Positions 1-5,745 of a stretch of 8,185 nucleotides of DNA are shown in pieces. The notes under the pieces are model-generated. The model had not been told where the DNA came from. It searched no databases and worked only from the letters and a program-made list of their open reading frames with translations. Location: the NCBI GenBank assembly GCA_025996815.1, contig BNTT01000143.1, positions 1 to 8,185 of the forward strand, written 5' to 3'. This DNA comes from Bacteroidia bacterium (lineage in GTDB: Bacteria; Bacteroidota; Bacteroidia; Bacteroidales; Azobacteroidaceae). A program made the position numbers and the translations under genes. The stretch's first letter is position 1. The number at the start of each line of letters is the position of its first letter.

Positions 1-1
1 T

Positions 2-94
2 TATATTAAACTGATACAGAAGAAGATAAATAGCCGTCCAAGAGAAAAACTCGGCTTTAAGTCTCCAACTGAAGTTTTTTATCTATCTTTGTAG
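2..94 (+). pseudogene. C-terminal end of an IS30-family transposase (cut by window start)
   Basis: This is the last 30 codons of a transposase, open at the left window edge and ending at TAG 92-94. The visible residues include SRPREKLGFKSPTEVF, which matches the conserved C-terminal signature of IS30-family DDE transposases (N-R-P-R-K-x-L-x-F-x-[ST]-P-x-E-V-F). The catalytic residues lie to the left of the window and cannot be checked, so the element may be intact there. The following bases up to about 127 should be the element's short 3' non-coding tail and terminal inverted repeat, because reading from the right, IS1595-like coding sequence begins at about 128. Family assignment rests on this one motif. 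Confidence 0.72.
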
Positions 95-127
95 AACTTT
101 TTGTCGCACTTAGAAGTTGAATCCACC
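95..127 (+). mobile_element. Right end of the IS30-like element (approximate)
   Basis: This short stretch follows the IS30-like transposase stop and precedes the point where the minus-strand IS1595-like reading frame becomes recognisable. The exact terminal base is uncertain by several bases, because the left terminal repeat lies outside the window and no pairing can be made. Confidence 0.4.
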
Positions 128-174
128 GTATCTGTTTGAAACTGTCTGTAAAAATTGATTGAGTTCACTCCCAT
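128..174 (-). pseudogene. N-terminal fragment of an IS1595-like transposase, interrupted by the IS30-like element
   Basis: Read on the minus strand from ATG 174-172, the translation begins MGVNSINFYRQFQTDT. This resembles the start of IS1595-family transposases of Bacteroidetes, which typically open with an INFYK-x-F-x-[TS]-D/E-type segment before a zinc-binding region. Homology stops near 128, and the frame then runs into the IS30-like end and stops near its 3' end. An alternative upstream in-frame ATG (195-193) lies at or before the likely transcription start, so 174 is preferred. No more than about 16 residues survive, so the family call is moderate. The rest of the gene should lie left of the IS30-like element if that insertion was simple. 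Confidence 0.5.
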
Positions 175-199
175 AAATTTTATCCTTTCTTCCATGCTA

Positions 200-230
200 C
201 AAAGGTAGCAAATTATTTGGGCGACCTAAA
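200..230 (-). promoter_or_regulatory. Bacteroidetes-type promoter for the IS1595-like transposase fragment
   Basis: On the minus strand TTTA (230-227) is followed by 19 bases and then TACCTTTG (207-200). This matches the Bacteroidetes -33/-7 pattern (TTTG, about 19, TAnnTTTG) with one mismatch. It points into the transposase fragment, supporting the minus-strand reading. Confidence 0.6.
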
Positions 231-1647
231 CGCCTATACCAAAACAATAATTTGTTATCATCTATTGTCTGTCCTGATTTTTTGTTTAAGCAAACTCAAA
301 GATTTGTTTGAAAAGGAAGAAAAGCCCGAATACATTACTCGTCAAGAGTTGTTTGTATGGCTTGACGAATATTTCAGCAAGAAATCTCCTGAAAAATCAA
401 GTCCAATTTCAACACGCTCTGCAACAAACGAAAACAGCGATGCAGAAGAAACACCGACAGAAATTGCCGCTCCCGTCCCTGAAGTCCCCACTGTCCCTAA
501 AAACTACGCCTTTCCACCTTTGGAAATCTTAACCGACTACCCGCAGGAAACGCCCGAAAATATCGCCGAAGAAATTGAAACCAAAAAACAAGTTATCAAG
601 CAAACACTCGGCGATTTCGGCATTAGCGTATCCGATATTTCGGCAACGGTCGGTGCAACGATAACGCTTTACGAACTCGTTCCCGCTCGTGGCGTCGCTA
701 TTGACAAAATTACAAACAAAAACACCGAAATTGCCATTGCTTTGAAAGTTGAGGCAGTCCGTATTATTGCGCCATTCAAAAATCGGGGTACGGTGGCTAT
801 TGAAGTGCCAAACGAAAACCGCAGCATTGCCGGCATAAAATTGCTTTTGGAAAGTATTGATTTTCAAAACTGTACCTGTGAACTTCTTTTGGCAATCGGA
901 AAAAGCATTGACGGAAACACAAAAATCATTGACTTAACCGAAATGCCGCATATTTTGGTAGCAGGTGCAAGCGGAAAGGAGAAATCTGTTGGACTAAACG
1001 CAATGATTCTCTCGCTGCTTTATAAAAAAAGCCCCAAAGAGTTGCAATTTATACTTTTTGACCCCAAACGACAGGAATTAGACATTTACAAGACACTTTA
1101 AAAACGGTTTTTAGTAAAAATTCCCGATGTGCAAAGTGCTGTAATTATTGACGATAAAGACGAAATCACAACCGCGCTGAATTGGCTGAAAGAGGAAATG
1201 AGCAGCCGCAGCAAGTTGCTTGCCGAAAGCGGCTATTGCAAAACTTTGAAAGAATACAATGCAAAAACGAGTAATAAACTGCTCTACATTGTGGTAATGA
1301 TTGATGAATTTCCTGATATTCAACAAAGTAAGGAAATAGAGCTGTTGCTTATCTCACTTTCTCGAAAAGCGCGGGCTGTTGGCATTCATTTTATCATTGC
1401 CACGCAACGCCCTTCGGCAAAGACCATTACTCGCGAAATAACCTCAAATTTTACTGCTCAAATTGCCTTCAAAGTAAGCAAACAGGTTGATTCTCAAATT
1501 ATTTTAGACAATAGCGGTGCGGAAAAACTTATTGGCAAAGGTGATATGCTCTTTTCTTTCAACTCGGAAATAGAACGATTGCAAGGGGCGTTTGTTAGTA
1601 CCGATGAGGTAAGGAGTGTGGTGGAATATATTGAAAAACAGAAATAA
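217..1647 (+). pseudogene. FtsK/SpoIIIE-type DNA translocase pseudogene (5' truncated, in-frame stop)
   Basis: FtsK-family proteins are ATP-driven DNA pumps that act at the septum or in mobile-element transfer. Two open stretches (217-1101 and 1129-1647) lie in the same frame, separated by TAA 1099-1101. Reading through it aligns without a gap to the family: DPKRQELDIY, then the stop, then FLVKIPD. A charged, Pro-rich linker spans residues 30-110. Walker A is GASGKEKS (964-987), with Glu at 979-981 where the family has Gly. Walker B is YIVVMIDEF, with Asp-Glu at 1303-1308, followed by KARAVGIHFIIATQRPS. The C-terminal DNA-reading gamma domain is absent: the protein stops after VVEYIEKQK, where gamma would begin. 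The frame opens with TTG only because IS sequence precedes it, and likely host sequence starts near 241. No Met start or full membrane domain remains. It is almost certainly non-functional. Confidence 0.85.
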
Positions 1648-1691
1648 AAGCAAGGCACTCGCGAAGCCGTAAGAGCGGAAAAAATTAAAAC

Positions 1692-1711
1692 CTTCCGTAA
1701 AAGGACGGAAG
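1692..1711. terminator. Small hairpin after the FtsK-like pseudogene
   Basis: CTTCCGT (1692-1698) pairs with ACGGAAG (1705-1711) around a 6-base loop, 44 bases past the pseudogene stop. There is no clear T-run on either side, so a role as terminator is only a guess from its position. Confidence 0.3.
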
Positions 1712-1767
1712 TAAAGCAAAAATAATTATGTACGGACAAAAATGTGATTTCAAGTTGCTATCAGTTT

Positions 1768-1914
1768 ATGAAATGCCACTATTGTAGAAAGACACCTAAT
1801 TCTGTTGGTTGTTCAGGTCAGTTTTACTGTCGTCAAAAATTTTATTGTAAATACGCTCATTGGAGTGTTAACAGTATTTCAACAGGTGTATGTCAATATC
1901 ATGGAATTAATTGA
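1768..1914 (+). CDS. Cys-rich 48-residue hypothetical protein
   Basis: The ORF starts at ATG 1768 and stops at TGA 1912. It encodes 48 residues with six cysteines (3, 6, 15, 21, 27, 42), three Tyr-Cys pairs, and an opening MKCHYC that resembles half of a zinc knuckle. Such cysteine density is unlikely in a random AT-rich frame, which is the main reason for calling it. The frame is open upstream to 1726, but 1768 is the first ATG. No ribosome binding site or TAnnTTTG promoter is evident, so it could be a remnant or be transcribed from the FtsK side. No signal peptide or membrane segment is seen. It could bind metal or be disulfide-rich. No family is recognised. Confidence 0.45.
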   Translation: MKCHYCRKTPNSVGCSGQFYCRQKFYCKYAHWSVNSISTGVCQYHGIN

Positions 1915-1965
1915 TATTACAAAATATGCAACAACCGCTTTTTTACGTTTGCCCTGTTTGCCGGA

Positions 1966-1995
1966 TTGTTTTATTCGATATTTTTCTTACCTTTG
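1966..1995 (+). promoter_or_regulatory. Bacteroidetes-type promoter, consensus spacing
   Basis: TTG (1966-1968), exactly 19 bases, then TACCTTTG (1988-1995) fits the Bacteroidetes consensus very well. Transcription should start near 2000-2003, leaving a leader of about 17 bases before ATG 2019. Confidence 0.75.
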
Positions 1996-2018
1996 CACAA
2001 TCATACAGAAATATTTTT

Positions 2019-2132
2019 ATGGAAAATACAGTAGAAAACAGCGTTTTAATTGACGGCGAAGCCCTTTCTTCTCCCGACGAATTGCGCAAAATGATAGTCT
2101 TTTCGGAGATAATCAATCGGAAAGAGTATTAA
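2019..2132 (+). CDS. 37-residue small hypothetical protein
   Basis: ATG 2019 follows a near-perfect promoter by 24 bases, and the frame ends at TAA 2130-2132. The frame is open further upstream to 1911, but the promoter position excludes those starts. The product is acidic in its first half. Its second half, with SPDELRKMIVFSEIINRKEY as the last 20 residues, looks like a single amphipathic helix. There are no cysteines, signal peptide or membrane segment. I do not recognise a family. The good promoter and sensible start favour a real small protein. It could instead be the surviving 5' end of a longer gene, since the next about 75 bases are GC-rich and without an assigned role. Confidence 0.5.
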   Translation: MENTVENSVLIDGEALSSPDELRKMIVFSEIINRKEY

Positions 2133-2203
2133 TTCGGCACCCCAATCGGCAGGAGCCATTGTTCATCTGCGGCGTGACGCGGGTGGTGGCGGCTTCGCTG
2201 ATA
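2133..2203. other. GC-rich spacer without an assigned role
   Basis: About 70 bases after the 37-aa ORF are markedly GC-rich, contain several GGC and GTGG repeats, and are open in more than one frame. No family could be recognised in any frame. This may be the remnant of a gene that once stood before the CoA-transferase. Confidence 0.35.
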
Positions 2204-2234
2204 GTGGCGGATTCAAAATTATTTTGTAACTTTG
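2204..2234 (+). promoter_or_regulatory. Promoter of the CoA-transferase / glycosyltransferase unit
   Basis: TAACTTTG (2227-2234) is a perfect TAnnTTTG box, 29 bases before ATG 2264. The -33 region at the right distance is GTGG (2204-2207), a weak match. The box decides the start: the longer frame beginning at 2159 would start upstream of its own promoter. Confidence 0.6.
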
Positions 2235-2263
2235 CGACCGTTTTTAACGATAATTATATAACG

Positions 2264-3751
2264 ATGAATTACAAAAAATTTACTGCGGAAGAAGCCGCAA
2301 GCCTCATCAATAACGATGATGTCATCAGTTTGAGCGGGTTCACCGCCACCGGTTGCCCGAAAGCCGTGCCAACCGCTCTTGCGAAACGTGCGGAGGCAGA
2401 ACACGCCGCCGGTCGCCCGTTCCAAGTGGGGATGTACACCGGTGCCAGCACCGGCGAATCTGCCGACGGGTGCCTCTCGCGGGCACACGCCATCAAGTTT
2501 CGCACGCCCTATCAGTCGAACAAAGACTCGCGGACGGCACTTAACAACCACGAAATGGAGTATTTCGACCTGCATTTGTCGGAATTGGCGCAATATCTGC
2601 GCTACGGATTTCTCCAAAAGCCCAAGTGGGCGATTTTGGAAGTCTGCGACATCTCCGACGATGGCAAGGCGGTGCTCACCTCGGCGGTGGGTATCTCCCC
2701 GACCATTGCGTGCTTGGCAGACAAAATCATCCTCGAATTAAACAGCTACCACCCCAAAGAAATGGTGGGGATGCACGACATTTACGAGCCGCTCGACCCG
2801 CCTTACCGCCGCGAAATCCCTGTTTACAAGGCGGATGACCGCGCCGGGTCGCCCTACGTGCAACTCGACCCGAAAAAAATTGTCGGCATCGTGGAAACCA
2901 ACCTGCCCAACGAGATTGGCGCATTCACGCCGATGGACGATGTGACGGCGAAAATCGGTCAGAATGTGGCTGATTTCCTGTCCGCCGAGATGAAAGCGGG
3001 GCGCATTCCGAAGGAATTTTTGCCCGTGCAATCGGGCGTGGGCAATGTTGCCAACGCCGTTTTGGGTGCTATGGGGTCGAACAAGAACATTCCCGCGTTC
3101 AATATCTATACGGAAGTGATTCAGGATTCGGTTGTGGGACTGATTCGCAGCGGGCGCGTGAAATTGGCGAGCGGGAGTTCGCTTTCGCTCACCACAGAGG
3201 TGCTGAACGAGGTGTATGCCGACCTGCCTTTCTTCAAGGACAAATTTTTGCTGCGTCCGTCTGAGATGTCCAACAACCCCGAAGTGGCGCGCCGCATCGG
3301 CATCATTGCCATCAACACGGCATTGGAAGCCGATATTTTCGGACACGTCAATTCGTCGCACGTGCTTGGCACGAAGATGATGAACGGCATCGGCGGGTCG
3401 GGCGATTTCTGCCGCAATGCCTACCTGTCTATCTTCACGACCCCTTCGACCGCGAAGGACGGAGCCATTTCGGCAATCGTGCCGATGGTGTCGCACTTTG
3501 ACCACAGCGAACATTCGGTCAAAATATTGGTTACAGAGCACGGGATAGCCGATTTGCGCGGACTGTCGCCACGCCAGCGGGCAGAAAGCATCATCACCAA
3601 TTGCGTTGACCCAAGTTATCGACCGCTGTTGCGCGACTATCTGAAACTCTCTCGGAGCGGGCACACACCCGCCAGCGTGGCTTCGGCACTGTCGTTCCAC
3701 GTCGCATTCGCCAAAACGGGCGATATGCGGCAGGCAAAATTTGAAGCATAA
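2264..3751 (+). CDS. Acetyl-CoA hydrolase/transferase family protein, succinyl-CoA:acetate CoA-transferase type
   Basis: The 495-residue product has the length and layout of the family that includes AarC, Cat1 and YgfH. These class I CoA-transferases move CoA between succinyl- (or propionyl-) CoA and acetate or succinate in the cytosol. Visible signatures are GVGNVANAV (258-266), the catalytic-glutamate segment IYTEVIQDS with Glu284, and the glycine-rich NGIGGSGDF (374-382) expected near the oxyanion hole. HGIADLRGLSPRQRA (426-440) lies in the C-terminal half. All expected regions are present and the gene seems intact. In anaerobic Bacteroidetes such enzymes take part in succinate, acetate or propionate formation; which CoA donor this one uses cannot be read from the sequence. 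ATG 2264 is chosen because it follows the TAACTTTG box. The gene is richer in GC than the flanking accessory genes and lies 6 bases before the glycosyltransferase gene. Confidence 0.92.
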   Translation: MNYKKFTAEEAASLINNDDVISLSGFTATGCPKAVPTALAKRAEAEHAAGRPFQVGMYTGASTGESADGCLSRAHAIKFRTPYQSNKDSRTALNNHEMEYFDLHLSELAQYLRYGFLQKPKWAILEVCDISDDGKAVLTSAVGISPTIACLADKIILELNSYHPKEMVGMHDIYEPLDPPYRREIPVYKADDRAGSPYVQLDPKKIVGIVETNLPNEIGAFTPMDDVTAKIGQNVADFLSAEMKAGRIPKEFLPVQSGVGNVANAVLGAMGSNKNIPAFNIYTEVIQDSVVGLIRSGRVKLASGSSLSLTTEVLNEVYADLPFFKDKFLLRPSEMSNNPEVARRIGIIAINTALEADIFGHVNSSHVLGTKMMNGIGGSGDFCRNAYLSIFTTPSTAKDGAISAIVPMVSHFDHSEHSVKILVTEHGIADLRGLSPRQRAESIITNCVDPSYRPLLRDYLKLSRSGHTPASVASALSFHVAFAKTGDMRQAKFEA

Positions 3752-3757
3752 CGCCCG

Positions 3758-4606
3758 ATGTTTAGCATTTGCATCCCGATATATAATCAGAAGCTGAGCC
3801 TGTTGGTTCAGGAACTGCACCGACAGGCTGTGGCGACGGGTTTGGCTTTTGAAATTTTGTTGATAGACGATGCTTCCGAACAGGCATATCGCACTGAAAA
3901 TCAGGCTATTAAATTGCCAAACGTGCGTTATATCCAATTGGAAGAAAATATCGGGCGTGCCAGAATCCGCAACTTGCTGGTGGAAGAGTCGAAATATCCC
4001 TGCCTGATTTTTATGGACGGCGATATGGGCATTGCGTCCAACGATTTCATTCAAAATTACGTCCCCTACATGCAGGAGGGCGTGGTGTGCGTGGGCGGGC
4101 ATATCTACGAAGCCGAATGCCCTGACCCTAAAAAACGCCTGCACTGGAAATACGGCAAAAGGCGCGAAACCAAAGCCAAGAGCCTTCAGACCTGCAATTT
4201 TATGATATGCAAATCGCATTTCGACCAGGTGCAATTCACGCAGGCGTTGCAGGGCTACGGACACGAAGACACGCTGTTTGGCATCCAGCTACGAGAGGCA
4301 GCCATTCCGATGCGACACATAGACAATCCACTGATACACTTAGGATTAAACAACGCAGACGATTTTTTGCAACGCACCGAAAATGCCTTACGCAACCTGA
4401 AACACATCAATCAAATGCTCCAAGAAGACTACTATTCGCCCATCCTCCACACCAAGCGCCTGCTGGGCAGAACAGGCATGATAGCCCTGACGCGCCTGCT
4501 TTTCCCCATTGTCAAGCCCCTGCTCCGCAAAAATCTGCTGGGCAAACACCCCTCACTGTGGGTGCTGAATGTTTACAAATTCGGCTTTTTGTGCAGTTTG
4601 AAATAA
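3758..4606 (+). CDS. Family 2 glycosyltransferase
   Basis: The 282-residue protein begins directly with the GT2 fold (SICIPIYNQ, 3-11). It carries the nucleotide-binding Asp-Asp in LLIDDAS (37-38), ENIGRARIRN (63-72), the DxD metal motif in FMDGDMG (DGD 87-89) and an acidic HED (169-171) in GYGHEDTLFG. These are the family's donor-sugar and catalytic positions. No membrane segment is obvious; residues 239-262 are hydrophobic and basic and may touch the membrane. The product probably builds a surface polysaccharide or glycolipid, but donor and acceptor are unknown. It starts 6 bases after the CoA-transferase stop and is probably co-transcribed from the 2227 promoter, although no metabolic link is evident. 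Its last nine codons and stop (4577-4606) are repeated exactly 768 bases downstream. Confidence 0.85.
   Translation: MFSICIPIYNQKLSLLVQELHRQAVATGLAFEILLIDDASEQAYRTENQAIKLPNVRYIQLEENIGRARIRNLLVEESKYPCLIFMDGDMGIASNDFIQNYVPYMQEGVVCVGGHIYEAECPDPKKRLHWKYGKRRETKAKSLQTCNFMICKSHFDQVQFTQALQGYGHEDTLFGIQLREAAIPMRHIDNPLIHLGLNNADDFLQRTENALRNLKHINQMLQEDYYSPILHTKRLLGRTGMIALTRLLFPIVKPLLRKNLLGKHPSLWVLNVYKFGFLCSLK
4566..4606 (+). repeat. Direct repeat, left copy (3' end of glycosyltransferase gene)
   Basis: These 41 bases match 5334-5374 at 38 positions, and the last 30 (4577-4606 against 5345-5374) match perfectly. This copy is coding and ends at the glycosyltransferase stop. Together the copies bracket the DUF6364/PIN module. 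Confidence 0.9.
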
Positions 4607-4613
4607 TGAAAAG

Positions 4614-4643
4614 TCTGTCATTCAAAAGAAAAGCGTACCTTTG
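4614..4643 (+). promoter_or_regulatory. Promoter of the DUF6364/PIN module
   Basis: TACCTTTG (4636-4643) is a full TAnnTTTG box, 22 bases before ATG 4666. TCTG at 4614-4617 (18-base spacing) is the best -33 candidate. Modules of this kind are usually repressed by their own antitoxin, but no clear palindrome overlaps this promoter. Confidence 0.6.
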
Positions 4644-4665
4644 TGGCTAAATAAGATGAATTTGT

Positions 4666-4914
4666 ATGAATGCAACACTAACATTGAATGTAGAACAACG
4701 AGTGATAGAGCAAGCCGAGATGTATGCTCATGCACACCGTATTAGTTTAGCTAAACTAATTGAAATCTATTTGAAAACGCTGACACGAGCAGAAACAAAG
4801 ACAACGCAACAAATTACGCCTTTGGTAGAAAGCCTCACAGGCGTTATTTCGAGCGAAAATGTGGATAATTACAAAAACGATTATCACGACTACTTGGCTA
4901 AAAAATATCTGTAA
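4666..4914 (+). CDS. DUF6364-like antitoxin
   Basis: This 82-residue protein should be the antitoxin and autorepressor of the PIN toxin that follows. Its N-terminus MNATLTLNVEQRVIEQAEMY forms a short strand and helix like ribbon-helix-helix DNA-binding domains. RISLAKLIEIYLKTL (30-44) forms the second helix. ITPLVESLTGV and a tail ending YLAKKYL match the pattern I know from DUF6364 proteins next to PIN toxins. The tail would wrap and block the toxin. The upstream ATG at 4656 is out of frame. The stop overlaps the toxin start by one base (TAATG), so translation is probably coupled. A perfect 20-bp palindrome lies within codons 26-32. It is AT-rich compared with the upstream operon, suggesting acquisition. 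Confidence 0.8.
   Translation: MNATLTLNVEQRVIEQAEMYAHAHRISLAKLIEIYLKTLTRAETKTTQQITPLVESLTGVISSENVDNYKNDYHDYLAKKYL
4741..4760. repeat. Perfect 20-bp palindrome inside the antitoxin gene
   Basis: ATTAGTTTAGCTAAACTAAT is identical to its reverse complement over all 20 bases. It lies in the antitoxin reading frame and encodes ISLAKLI. It could be an internal operator or a DNA cruciform. As RNA it could form a stem only by giving up central bases to a loop. Confidence 0.9.
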
Positions 4915-5336
4915 TGAAAGACCTGTTTGTTGATACAAATATTGTAATTGACTTGTTGGCAAAGCGCGAGCCATTTTACAAGGAAGCGCAAGAATTATTT
5001 TCTTTGGCGGACACAAATGCGGATATAAGGCTGTATGTTTCAACGTTAACGTTTGCTAACGCTCATTATTTGCTCCTGAAGCAATACAAGTTGGAAGACA
5101 CGCAGAAAATACTATCCAAATTTAAAGTGTTGGTCAAAGTTCTTCCATTTGATGATAAAATATTGGAATTGGCATTAATCTCTGACTTTAAAGATTTTGA
5201 AGACTCAATTCAGTATCATAGTGCATTGATACATAACATGGACGTAATCATAACGCGCAATGAAAAAGATCTCAAATTGTCTAAACTTGGCGTTATGAAT
5301 GCAAAACAGTATGTAAATCAATGCGCTGAAAAATGA
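4914..5336 (+). CDS. PIN-domain ribonuclease toxin
   Basis: The 140-residue product fits the PIN family of Mg-dependent ribonucleases, the toxins of VapBC-like modules that cut RNA in the cytosol. It opens with LFVDTNIVIDLL, carrying the first metal-binding Asp (7). The later acidic positions are FKDFEDSIQYHSAL (Asp94 and Asp97 candidates), Asp110 in MDVIITRNEKDL, and Asp119, with the ITRN segment typical of active members. The catalytic set looks complete. Length is normal for the family. It overlaps the antitoxin stop by one base, as expected for a co-translated pair. The RNA target cannot be inferred. Its stop codon TGA (5334-5336) consists of the first three bases of the right copy of the 41-bp repeat, so the gene's end coincides with the cassette boundary. 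Confidence 0.87.
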   Translation: MKDLFVDTNIVIDLLAKREPFYKEAQELFSLADTNADIRLYVSTLTFANAHYLLLKQYKLEDTQKILSKFKVLVKVLPFDDKILELALISDFKDFEDSIQYHSALIHNMDVIITRNEKDLKLSKLGVMNAKQYVNQCAEK

Positions 5337-5374
5337 ATATTTCTAAATTCGGCTTTTTGTGCAGTTTGAAATAA
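5334..5374 (+). repeat. Direct repeat, right copy, beginning at the PIN toxin stop codon
   Basis: This copy of 4566-4606 differs at three positions, all in its first 11 bases. Read in the glycosyltransferase frame it begins with an ATG at 5333 and encodes MNISKFGFLCSLK before the same stop, matching the enzyme's own end (LNVYKFGFLCSLK). It also provides the TTTG used as a possible -33 box of the next module. Confidence 0.9.
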
Positions 5375-5393
5375 AAAAAAAATTGTATCTTTG
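5365..5393 (+). promoter_or_regulatory. Promoter of the MNT/HEPN module
   Basis: TTTG (5365-5368), 17 bases, then TATCTTTG (5386-5393). The -7 box is perfect and the spacing is slightly short. The -33 box lies inside the right copy of the direct repeat. Transcripts would start near 5400, leaving about 34 bases before ATG 5434. Confidence 0.6.
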
Positions 5394-5399
5394 CAGGAA

Positions 5400-5420
5400 A
5401 ATAGTTGCCGGCGCAATATT
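5400..5420. promoter_or_regulatory. Candidate operator of the MNT/HEPN module
   Basis: The sequence holds TTGC-CGGC-GCAA (5405-5416) flanked by AATA (5400-5403) and TATT (5417-5420), giving imperfect two-fold symmetry just downstream of the -7 box. This is a usual place for autorepressor binding in toxin-antitoxin modules. Neither downstream protein has an obvious DNA-binding domain, so the repressor is unknown. Confidence 0.35.
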
Positions 5421-5433
5421 AAAACGTGTTATT

Positions 5434-5745
5434 ATGTATCGAAAATCAGTTGTAAATAGTATTCGCGAGAAATTGCATACAATACCGAAAGGTGTTTCAG
5501 CAATATTATACGGAAGCGAGGCGAGAGGTGATGCTCGTCCCGACAGTGATGTGGATATATTGCTCATTGTGAATCAAGACACCATCACGGAGAAGGAGCG
5601 TCAAAAAATCATCAATCCGTTATTTGATGTCGAGTATGAAACGGGAGTGTTAATCAATCCTGTTGTGGTTCTAAAAAAACAATGGGGAAAAAATATCACT
5701 CCATTTTATAAAAACGTAATGAAAGAAGGGCTTGTGCTATGCTGA
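5434..5745 (+). CDS. MNT-type nucleotidyltransferase (antitoxin of a MNT/HEPN pair)
   Basis: The 103-residue protein is a minimal nucleotidyltransferase of the DNA polymerase beta superfamily. The diagnostic motif ILYGSEARGDARPDSDVDIL (24-43) holds the Gly-Ser of the nucleotide loop (27-28) and the paired metal-binding aspartates 39 and 41, so the active site seems intact. In studied MntA/HepT systems this partner neutralises the HEPN ribonuclease, often by attaching AMP to a Tyr. Whether this pair does so is inference. ATG 5434 is chosen because the promoter box at 5386-5393 excludes the upstream in-frame start near 5359, and family members start close to this point. It overlaps the HEPN gene by 7 bases, so the two are translationally coupled. 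Confidence 0.85.
   Translation: MYRKSVVNSIREKLHTIPKGVSAILYGSEARGDARPDSDVDILLIVNQDTITEKERQKIINPLFDVEYETGVLINPVVVLKKQWGKNITPFYKNVMKEGLVLC

Larger units (their letters stand above)
1648..2018. other. Gene-poor stretch between the FtsK-like pseudogene and the 37-aa ORF
   Basis: This stretch holds the hairpin at 1692-1711, the Cys-rich 48-codon ORF (1768-1914) and the promoter at 1966-1995. The remaining sequence is AT-rich, and I see no RNA gene, transposon end or further coding region in it. Confidence 0.6.

Noticed and set aside
529..867. A 112-codon minus-strand ORF opposite the FtsK-like pseudogene
   Set aside because: The plus strand aligns to FtsK over the same bases. The minus-strand product has Asn- and Phe-rich composition and no motif.
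1099..1101. Programmed readthrough or recoding of the stop in the FtsK-like gene
   Set aside because: The codon is TAA, the least readily recoded stop. No recoding structure is apparent, the Walker A motif is also damaged, and the 5' end is missing. Decay explains all three.
2159..2263. A longer N-terminus for the CoA-transferase starting at 2159
   Set aside because: It would start before the TAACTTTG promoter box at 2227-2234, and the extra 35 residues do not resemble the family N-terminus. ATG 2264 gives the usual start and length.
2738..4264. A 508-codon open frame on the minus strand
   Set aside because: It lies entirely opposite the CoA-transferase and glycosyltransferase genes, both of which have clear family motifs on the plus strand. 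Its product is rich in His, Arg, Phe and Val with no recognisable domain, as expected for an antisense shadow of GC-biased third positions.
5042..5053. A 12-bp palindrome (AACGTTAACGTT) in the PIN toxin gene
   Set aside because: Palindromes of this length are expected by chance about as often as seen here, and it cannot be extended on either side.
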